The notes under the pieces are model-generated. The model had not been told where the DNA came from and ran no database searches. It was given only the letters and a program-made list of their open reading frames with translations. From Lysinibacillus sp. JNUCC-52 (GTDB lineage: Bacteria > Bacillota > Bacilli > Bacillales_A > Planococcaceae), in the NCBI RefSeq assembly GCF_015999545.1, contig NZ_CP065546.1, positions 1,240,001-1,304,000 on the forward strand: a stretch of 64,000 nt of DNA, read 5' to 3'. The position numbers were made by a program, and so were the translations under genes. Shown here piece by piece: positions 57,758 to 64,000 of this stretch. Numbering within the stretch: position 1 is the stretch's first letter; the number at the start of each line of letters is the position of its first letter.

Positions 57758-58102
57758 TTAGATTGACTCTTTCGTAGTTTGTTCAAAATCACATAAATCA
57801 ATCCATTTTTGAATAGACAGGATGACTTCCTGAAACGCTAAGCCGTTCGGTGTTAACGCATATTCTACTTTTTTTATCGATGAATCAATATATTTTTTCT
57901 CGATTAGTCCTGCTTGAACAAGCTCATTTAGACGTTCTGTTAGCAAACGATCAGAAATGCCAGGGATAGTGGCATGTATTTCATGATACCTTTTTGGACC
58001 AGGCAATAACGTATAGATGATCATGCCCATCCAACGTTTTCCTATAAATTCAATTGCCTGATGGTAGCTACTACATATATGTGAACAATTAGATTTAGTC
58101 AT
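57758..58102 (-). CDS. HxlR-family transcriptional regulator
   Basis: 114 residues from the ATG at 58102 after TGGGAGGTTATTAT. Winged HTH with the family text IEFIGKRWMGMIIYTLLPGPKRYHEIHATIPGISDRLLTERLNEL (key GKRWMGMIIYTL and ISDRLLTERLNEL). N-terminal Cys residues (NCSHICSSYH) could sense oxidants or electrophiles, as in HypR/YodB-type members. It is divergent from a nitroreductase with a perfect 17-bp inverted repeat in between. Confidence 0.9.
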   Translation of the reverse strand: MTKSNCSHICSSYHQAIEFIGKRWMGMIIYTLLPGPKRYHEIHATIPGISDRLLTERLNELVQAGLIEKKYIDSSIKKVEYALTPNGLAFQEVILSIQKWIDLCDFEQTTKESI

Positions 58103-58160
58103 ATAATAACCTCCCATTTTTAAATTCCGTATTTCTATTGTAACACACAAATTTTTTTAT

Positions 58161-58218
58161 TTGACGTATAAACTTACTAATGGTAAGATTCTAATTATCA
58201 ACTTACCATTAGTAAGTT
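58161..58218 (+). promoter_or_regulatory. Nitroreductase promoter with HxlR-type operator
   Basis: TTGACG (58161-58166), 17-bp spacer, TAAGAT (58184-58189). A perfect inverted repeat AACTTACTAATGGTAAG (58171-58187) and its complement (58202-58218) covers the spacer and start region. Confidence 0.8.
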
Positions 58219-58232
58219 TTAAGGAGGACATT

Positions 58233-58865
58233 ATGTCAATAACAAATAACAAAGCGAATCTATATACAATTATGGAGGATCGAAAATCAGTGCGTGTTTA
58301 TGATCCTACTTTTAAAATACCTCAAGCAGAGCTTGAAAAAATCATTCAAGAAGCAACAAGTGCACCGTCATCTAGCAATCTACAAGCATGGAGATTTCTT
58401 GTTATTCAAGATGAAGCAGTGAAAACAGAGCTCCGTGCGATTGCCAATAACCAAGAACAAGTTGAAACATCATCAGCAGTTATTGCGGTGTTAGGAAATG
58501 CCGAAATGTATCAACAAGTAGAACAAATTTATACACAAAATGTCGCAGAAGGTCATATGGGTGATGCACAGAAGGATTTAATGATTGCGAATACCCTACG
58601 CACTTACCCATCTGCCCCATTAGAAGTACGAAAAAATATTGCTACATTTGATGCAGGTCTTATTTCAATGCAACTTATGCTTATCGCCAAAGAAAAAGGC
58701 TATGATACTGTGACAATGGGCGGTTTTGATAAAGCGAAATTTGCTGAACGATTTGAATTACCAGAGCATATTTTCCCTGTAGTCCTTATTGCTATCGGTA
58801 AAGGTGCTGCACCTGCTTATGGCTCGTCTCGTTTACCGTTAAAAGATATTGCTCGTTTTATTTAA
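58233..58865 (+). CDS. Nitroreductase-family oxidoreductase
   Basis: 210 residues from the ATG at 58233 after AAGGAGGACATT. FMN-binding family text: IMEDRKSVRVYDP near the N-terminus, EATSAPSSSNLQAWRFLVIQDE, then DAGLISMQLMLIAKEKGYDTVTMGGF and a final basic SSRLPLKDIARF. Such enzymes reduce nitro- or quinone compounds. Divergent HxlR gene and shared palindrome suggest induction by quinones or oxidants, as for B. subtilis YodC/HypO; inference from family. Confidence 0.9.
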   Translation: MSITNNKANLYTIMEDRKSVRVYDPTFKIPQAELEKIIQEATSAPSSSNLQAWRFLVIQDEAVKTELRAIANNQEQVETSSAVIAVLGNAEMYQQVEQIYTQNVAEGHMGDAQKDLMIANTLRTYPSAPLEVRKNIATFDAGLISMQLMLIAKEKGYDTVTMGGFDKAKFAERFELPEHIFPVVLIAIGKGAAPAYGSSRLPLKDIARFI

Positions 58866-58930
58866 TAGGTAAATACTTGACCACCATCGCACATGTATCC
58901 CTGTGCCGCTTAGCCGCTGCTTAAATAATA

Positions 58931-58966
58931 ACAACCAAGAGAACATATTGTCTCTTGGTTGTTTTC
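58931..58966. terminator. Bidirectional terminator
   Basis: ACAACCAAGAGA/TCTCTTGGTTGT with an 8-nt loop and TTTT; after the nitroreductase and after the lanthipeptide synthetase stub. Confidence 0.88.
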
Positions 58967-58995
58967 GTTACACGATAAGATTAAAAACATTACTC

Positions 58996-59406
58996 TCAGT
59001 ATGCTAAAGTCCGATTGTTCATGGACTCAAAATTCATTGGATAAATCGTTATAAACTTTCCAGATGAAGCACGATTCGCATTTTTTGAATTTAACGCTAA
59101 CATACTATATTTGTCTTTAAGATGCTTAAACTCAATATTTTTAGCTATGCATAATCGCGCTACCTTTTCTAATATAATATTTGAATCCTCTAATAAGGAC
59201 GTTACATGAATTTTCCAACCCTGTTCTGGAAGTATTGCGTCTTTCACATGATAAAATTTCCAAATCGAGTCACTATCTGATATAACAGAATAATTATCTG
59301 GAATATCACTCAATTGGTATGTATCTTCCTTTTCTTTTATCTCCATTTCACCGTAGTATTCAGAATTGGGCTTCAAATACTTGAAATAGTGCAATAACCC
59401 TTCCAT
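58996..59406 (-). pseudogene. N-terminal stub of a class III lanthipeptide synthetase (LanKC)
   Basis: 136 residues; ATG at 59406 after GGAGGGGATTTAA. It starts with YFKYLKPNSEYYGE and contains GWKIHVTSLLEDSNIILEKV, then IEFKHLKDKYSMLALNSKN and ASSGKFITIYPMN. These are the hallmarks of the N-terminal part of class III (LabKC/VenL-like) synthetases, which should go on for about 750 more residues through lyase, kinase and cyclase domains. Here it ends MNNRTLAY and a terminator follows 30 bp later. No precursor peptide was found nearby. It lies behind an ABC exporter on the same strand. Confidence 0.85.
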
Positions 59407-59595
59407 TTAAATCCCCTCCATTTAGTTTAATACTACATTGATACATACTCACTATTTAGATTTTTTCATATAAAGTAGATTATGGTGTATTTTTCAATGT
59501 GCTAGGATAGAATTTAGGACTATAATTCCTCTGCATAGCACTTTATTATCCATATATAAGGAGCGCAATAAACCCTAAATATTATGTTAAGTAGC

Positions 59596-60282
59596 TTAAA
59601 ATTCTTTCTTACGATAGATACAGAGTGATATAAGAGAAGATAGTATAAATAACAAAATACCTACTAGGAGCAATAAAAATGGCAGATATATTGATAGATT
59701 TAAATTAAGATTTGACAACGGTGGCCGTTCCAGCAAGTAATGTATCTCGCTTACATTATTTATAGAAATAAACGATCCAAATACCCCTGCTATTATAATA
59801 ACGTCAGACTTTTCTACTCCATAGTTATAAAGAAGGGGGAATACTATTGCTCCCGCTAAGAGCAAAGCAACAGCATCAACAGCAATCAACTCAACAACGT
59901 TATTACTATTAAAGGGAAGCTGGAACAATAGTGTATATATATATACTACGCCATAGGATAGTATGACTCCGATAGTGATGAATAAAAAGTAGAATAGATA
60001 ATAACTTTGTACAATAGTACTTCTACGCACTGGTAAAGTAAGCACATACTTATCATAACCGGACTTAGCCTCAATTTTTGACAATTCTAATATTGGTAAC
60101 ATCATAAGCAGCATTATAAACCGAATGGCTAACCACTTACCGCCCTCACCCAATACGAAAGACTCTGAGACATCTGAAATCCACAAAGAAATACCAGATA
60201 ATACTATACTTGTTGCTGCGTACATCAACACACTTCGATAAACCATAAAAAAGTTTGTATATTGAAGACCTAGCATACGCAT
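59596..60282 (-). CDS. ABC-2-type exporter permease 3
   Basis: 228 residues, six hydrophobic helices, MRMLGLQYTNFFMVYRSV at the start and a conserved KSGYDKYVLTLPVRRSTIVQSYYL loop (key KYVLTLPVRR) after helix 2, a coupling helix seen also in its two paralogues. The type matches ABC2_membrane_5 proteins such as PmtB/PmtD. It lies last among three paralogous permeases and just before the lanthipeptide synthetase stub. Substrate unknown; a peptide is likely from context. Confidence 0.85.
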   Translation of the reverse strand: MRMLGLQYTNFFMVYRSVLMYAATSIVLSGISLWISDVSESFVLGEGGKWLAIRFIMLLMMLPILELSKIEAKSGYDKYVLTLPVRRSTIVQSYYLFYFLFITIGVILSYGVVYIYTLLFQLPFNSNNVVELIAVDAVALLLAGAIVFPLLYNYGVEKSDVIIIAGVFGSFISINNVSEIHYLLERPPLSNLNLNLSIYLPFLLLLVGILLFILSSLISLCIYRKKEF

Positions 60283-60318
60283 AATCTCTATTCACACTTC
60301 CTTTTTTAAAAGTATGAC

Positions 60319-60984
60319 TTAAAATTCTTTCTTTTTATTGATAGTTACAGAACAATAATAAGAAAGAATATAGATTAATAAACCAATTAAAATAAATATT
60401 ACTGAAAAACCAATAAGTATATTAAATTTATGTAAATTTATATTCATTAAACCAGCTATATACTGCATTGCCTTACTTATTAAACCAACAACATAATACG
60501 AAGCAAAGAAAGTTAACAAAACAAAAATATCTGACTTTGCTGTACCAAACAGATAGATAAGTGGAAATGTTACCGAACCAGTTAAAATAAATATAGTAAA
60601 CATAGATATCACCTCTTGATATAAAATAATATCCAGCGATATCCAAGAAAGTAGACTGAATATATAAAGAGCACCCAGAGCCACCATTATCCCTACAACT
60701 GTAATAAAAGCAAGAAAAATATATTGACTTTTCACAATAGTACCTATTCGAACTGGAAAGGTAAGTACATACTTATCATAACCAGACTTGGCTGCAACTT
60801 TTAACACTTCAAATGCAGGAAGTATACTTAACAGAAATATAATCCTAGGAACAAAGAACTCTGCATCAATTCCAAAAAATGTATCATCTCCAATATACAT
60901 AAAAAGAATAGCGCCTGTTACTATTGCTCCAACCATGTATATTATCAAACTTCGATAAACCATATAAAAGTTTGTCAATACCAA
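60319..60984 (-). pseudogene. ABC-2-type exporter permease 2 with a 7-bp duplication at its 5' end
   Basis: 221 codons are open from TTG 60984. By comparison with the paralogues (MxxxGLxxTNFxMVYRS) the true start should be the ATG at 61006, which has GAGGTGATTTAAGTA before it and reads MKMTGLV, then loses frame. The cause is visible: TACCAAA is repeated in tandem at 60979-60992; dropping one copy gives MKMTGLVLTNFYMVYRS. Translation could restart at TTG 60984, but no ribosome site is present. The remaining body has six helices and KSGYDKYVLTFPVRIG. It is probably silent or weakly made. Confidence 0.8.
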
Positions 60985-61039
60985 ATACCAAACCTGTCAT
61001 TTTCATTACTTAAATCACCTCTAATTTAAATAGCATAAG

Positions 61040-61696
61040 TCAAAATTCTTTTTTACTATAAATAAAGAAAGAAATAAAAAAAGATATAAGAAAAATTAAA
61101 ATACCTATTAATAAGAATATGAACGGAACTTGTTTTAATGGATTGAGATTAAACTTTAACAACGGTAGTTGATCTAATAGGTAGCCCACTCCCAAGCGGA
61201 GTGAATTTACTACTAAACCCATAAATAATAGACTCAGCAGTAGAATAAAATCTGACTTCTCTTCTCCCAGAATAAAAATTAATGGGAATATTATTCCCCC
61301 AAGTGTTAACATCGAGAGAATAGTAAAAGCAATAGTTTGAAATAAGCTAAGTTCAATTGAAACCTCTGAAAATAAACCATAGATATAAAGGATACCAACA
61401 AATAGTATTACACCTATAACTACTACTAAGAAATAGACTAAATAATAACTTTGTATTATATTTTTTCTACTAACCGGTAAAGTGAGTGAATACTTGTTAT
61501 ACCCGGACTGAGCCTCAACTTTTAGGATTTCCCATACAGGCATTGTTATTACTATACACAACGTAATAGCACTAAAAACTGCGTATGCCCCTCCAGTTAG
61601 CTTTAAATAAAAAGCAGTGAGCCCTATTCCTATCAATGTGTACACAAAAATACTTCGATGAACTAAATATAAGTTTGTAAACAATAACCCTTTCAT
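61040..61696 (-). CDS. ABC-2-type exporter permease 1
   Basis: 218 residues, six helices, MKGLLFTNLYLVHRSIF at the start and QSGYNKYSLTLPVSRKNIIQSYYL loop. The ATG overlaps the stop of the ATPase (TAATG), so the pair is translationally coupled. It is the paralogue of the two following permeases and of PmtB/PmtD-type proteins. Confidence 0.88.
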   Translation of the reverse strand: MKGLLFTNLYLVHRSIFVYTLIGIGLTAFYLKLTGGAYAVFSAITLCIVITMPVWEILKVEAQSGYNKYSLTLPVSRKNIIQSYYLVYFLVVVIGVILFVGILYIYGLFSEVSIELSLFQTIAFTILSMLTLGGIIFPLIFILGEEKSDFILLLSLLFMGLVVNSLRLGVGYLLDQLPLLKFNLNPLKQVPFIFLLIGILIFLISFFISFFIYSKKEF

Positions 61697-62550
61697 TATT
61701 TCGCACTTCCTGTTAAAAATACACTGATTTCTTCCATAGAAATTTTTCGGGCAATCAAGCCACTTGGCAATTTTTTCTTATCTGATATAAGTAACGTGAA
61801 AGAAGCACCATGTTTTCTTCGAGCGACAATAATATCCTTATTTATTAGTGTTAGTTGTTCACTATCATTTAAATCTACAAAAGCATATTTCTCAAATACT
61901 ATGTCTTTCTCTTCATTTAAAGTTATTTTACCTTCACTAATAAAGACAAGATGACTTGCTATTCTCTCAATATCACTCATAATATGAGATGAAAGTACGA
62001 TACCATGATCCGCTTCTTTCGCAAAATTTTCCAATTCATCTAATACCACTTCTCTTGAAGAAGGATCAAGACCGCCGGTTGCTTCATCTAGGATTAATAA
62101 TTGCGCATTATGAGATAATGCCACAGCTATTGAAATTTTCATTGACATTCCACGTGAGAATGAACTGACTTTTTTATTTCTAGGTAAAGCGAAAATATCT
62201 ACTAAGCGATTAAATTCATTTTGATTCCAAGAAGAAAATAACTTAGAAAAAGCTTTTCCTAATTGCTTTATTGTAAGATTAGACGGCAGATTAATCGCGT
62301 CAAATACCACCCCTATCTTTTCTTTAAGTTTGACTTCTTTATTTAGATTTTCTTTACCAAATAGCTTTACTGTACCACTCTCTTTATGAACTAATTCCAA
62401 TACCGCTTTAAATGTTGTCGATTTACCAGCCCCATTATTTCCGATAAATCCAACGATTGCGCCTGGTGGCACATTAAAAGAAACATCGTCTAAAACAACT
62501 TTGTCACCATATGACTTTCTAAGATTATTAATTTCTAAAAGATTTGACAT
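61696..62550 (-). CDS. ABC exporter ATPase, PmtA/BcrA-like
   Basis: 284 residues, ATG at 62550 after AAAGGAGGACGAAATA. Walker A GNNGAGKST (about 36-44), signature FSRGMSMKISIAVALS, Walker B LLILDEATGGLDP, switch His SSHIMSDIE; the C-terminal 70 residues form an accessory domain. Homologues power exporters of lantibiotics, bacitracin and phenol-soluble modulins. It leads an operon with three permeases and the lanthipeptide synthetase stub. The exporter could give self-protection or peptide export. Confidence 0.9.
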   Translation of the reverse strand: MSNLLEINNLRKSYGDKVVLDDVSFNVPPGAIVGFIGNNGAGKSTTFKAVLELVHKESGTVKLFGKENLNKEVKLKEKIGVVFDAINLPSNLTIKQLGKAFSKLFSSWNQNEFNRLVDIFALPRNKKVSSFSRGMSMKISIAVALSHNAQLLILDEATGGLDPSSREVVLDELENFAKEADHGIVLSSHIMSDIERIASHLVFISEGKITLNEEKDIVFEKYAFVDLNDSEQLTLINKDIIVARRKHGASFTLLISDKKKLPSGLIARKISMEEISVFLTGSAK

Positions 62551-63617
62551 TATTTCGTCCTCCTTTATTAATATTAAAATTAGTATGTCAACAGTTATCT
62601 ACACCTAATAAGTTATACCACCCCATTATTTTCTATATAAATAGAAATAAATCTTAGGTGTTGCACAGAATTACACATTGCTAACATTTTAATCGTTGTC
62701 GTCGTTTGATGAATGGTGTTTATTTCCGAATGGGGGTGACGGTGCTGAATAATATAATTGTAATTGCTAAAAAGACTTCAGCTTTATTAAGTGAATTGAG
62801 GTATTATTTCATGGAATAAAAGACCTTGACGTTTCCTCCTATTTAGAAAACTATTTAGCCCTTTTTTTCTGCCTAGAAGTATTTTGCAAAAATGCGACGT
62901 ATGTCGAATCTCGTTCTATTTGTCATTGCGTGGATGTTTATATGATGTGGGAGAATCGACTTCTGATATGTAACGGAATAATCGTTGCGTTAACGATTTC
63001 TAGAACAGAATCACAGTATTCAAGTCCGTCAGTTTTACAATATTTCAATAAATTATTTTACAAGTGCTCTCGTTTATAGAGAAATATAGCTATTTTGTTT
63101 GTATCATAATGATAGGAAACCGCTATATCTCCACTTACTATTTAAAGTTATTACTAGTTTATCATCCCCATAACCGCCATTTCAACCGACATTTTTTCTG
63201 TCGGTAACCGTCATTTTGCTGTCGGTTGATGTGTAATTTTTCTCTTCTTGACTGAAAAAAAACTTAGAATAAACGTCTCTTATATTGAAATAGAAAATGA
63301 CGGTACATCAAAAAAATGTCATACTTTGCAATTAAATAGGGTAGGAAAGCTTTTCTTTAAAAGTTTGTGGGGACAGAATTGATATCTTAAGTCAGAAGTA
63401 CACAGCTTTGACACCTTTATAAAATAGCTTCATTAAATCTTGCAATCAACAATACATCCAATTAGAAAAGCACTACTAAAAATGATACTCGAATAGTAAC
63501 TAACAATGAATCCACCTTATCCTGAGCTAACTTCATATTTAAAGCCACTTAAACTAACTATCAAACATTTATTTATAACTAGTCTTTAAATTCATACAAT
63601 TACATTACGAAAATAAT
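62551..63617. other. 1.07-kb stretch without a supported gene
   Basis: AT-rich. I see a hairpin ACCGACA/TGTCGGT (63185-63205) with a second TGTCGGTT (63230-63237) that could pair instead, an inverted pair CACCTAA/TTAGGTG near 62603-62685, and a 29-codon plus-strand frame from ATG 62732 (MGVTVLNNIIVIAKKTSALL) with no good ribosome site. No precursor-like peptide with Ser/Thr and Cys was found. Confidence 0.4.
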
Positions 63618-63658
63618 CAAAAAAGATTGGTACAACGAAACTCGTTATACCAATCCTT
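63618..63658 (-). terminator. Terminator of the right-edge gene
   Basis: On the minus strand AAAGGATTGGTATAACGAG pairs with CTCGTTGTACCAATC-type bases, followed by a T-run; the stop at 63659 adjoins it. Confidence 0.8.
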
Positions 63659-64000
63659 TCAGTCATTGATTATTCTTAAAAACTCATGCCAATGATTTAA
63701 ACGTGGCAATGCTACAAGCTGATTATACGATTGATTTTTTAATATCACTTTCGTCTTAATACCTTGTAGCGTTTCTAACACTGCTGGTTTGTCATCAACG
63801 TAAACATCTAAATCAAGTTCTTTAATAATAGCCACTTTCTCCACATCTTGCATACCACAATAGAAATGCCCTTCTTCCACTGGGAAACCTTGCGCTTTCA
63901 TCCATTGTTGCGTTTGTTGACAATGTTGTTTTGGACGTGACGTAATATAATAAATTTCATGCCCTTGCTGATGTAATGTTTGCAATGTTTCAAGAGCAGC
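63659..64000 (-). CDS. HAD-superfamily phosphatase/nucleotidase (C-terminal part; runs off the right edge)
   Basis: 114 codons to the edge, no start seen; the frame is open to base 64000. Text GHEIYYITSRPKQHCQQTQQWM is HAD motif II (Thr/Ser after YYIT), followed by VEKVAIIKELDLDVYVDDKPAVLE, the motif III/IV Lys and DVYVDD. This matches 5' nucleotidase or YqfW-like proteins. N-terminal motif I is outside the window. The terminator at 63618-63658 follows. Confidence 0.8.
   Translation of the reverse strand, partial: AALETLQTLHQQGHEIYYITSRPKQHCQQTQQWMKAQGFPVEEGHFYCGMQDVEKVAIIKELDLDVYVDDKPAVLETLQGIKTKVILKNQSYNQLVALPRLNHWHEFLRIIND

Noticed and set aside
62728-62820. 29-codon frame starting MGVTVLNN as a lanthipeptide precursor
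   Set aside because: No Cys, few Ser/Thr, no good ribosome site and wrong strand for the lanthipeptide synthetase stub.

Overview
The window looks like chromosomal DNA of a low-GC, Gram-positive, S-layer-bearing member of the Bacillales, most like Lysinibacillus or a close relative. Pointers are the strong AGGAGG ribosome sites, four proteins ending in SLH domains, NEAT-domain haem proteins, many Fur-type operators, and typical Bacillales families (YitT, HxlR, YbfB/YjiJ MFS, NCS2 permease with guanine deaminase). This is a reading by eye; no search was run.

1-12.7 kb is an iron and haem region. It holds a siderophore-type binding lipoprotein, an IsdG-type haem oxygenase, a NEAT/SLH surface protein, an operon of IsdC-like NEAT protein, IsdE-like lipoprotein, FecCD permease and ATPase, and a second siderophore-type lipoprotein. 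Most have a Fur-like operator. Inside it lie a bacteriocin-like secreted protein with a small membrane partner, and a self-regulated TetR/metallo-hydrolase pair. 13-19.5 kb carries a 1644-residue SLH adhesin-like protein behind three tail-collar (Mdp-type) proteins. 20-22.3 kb encodes a CntM/CntL-type opine metallophore pair. 22.8-25.5 kb is a second NEAT/SLH paralogue with a duplicated terminator. 26-29.5 kb has a small exported peptide, a nonsense-interrupted secreted gene, and an MMPL exporter with its TetR repressor. 29.9-31.6 kb is an SLH-anchored GH18 protein.

33174-41054 is a roughly 7.9 kb integrative element. A serine integrase has inserted it into a permease gene at a 14-bp core, leaving the last 43 codons of the permease at 41 kb. 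Joining the two ends rebuilds an attP of about 48 bp with strong dyad symmetry. The cargo is a HicAB pair with a broken toxin, two paralogous secreted proteins, an Ltp-type (superinfection-exclusion family) protein, a Vat/CatB-type acetyltransferase behind a leader-peptide attenuator, and unknown genes.

41.5-53 kb has a regulator plus YitT protein, two paralogous MFS transporters, a LysR regulator, ABC exporters, and an Rpn-family nuclease flanked by two copies of a 45-47 bp palindromic repeat. A third copy supplies the stop codon of a MerR-like gene. 54-57 kb is guanine deaminase plus purine permease. 57.7-59 kb is an HxlR/nitroreductase pair. 59-62.5 kb is a Pmt-like ABC exporter beside the N-terminal stub of a class III lanthipeptide synthetase, probably a decayed lantibiotic locus. 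The right edge cuts a HAD-type phosphatase.

Several genes carry small lesions: in-frame stops in hicA, an ABC ATPase and a secreted protein gene, and a 7-bp duplication in an ABC permease. Two genes, isdC-like and the MMPL exporter, seem to start on ATC and ATA.
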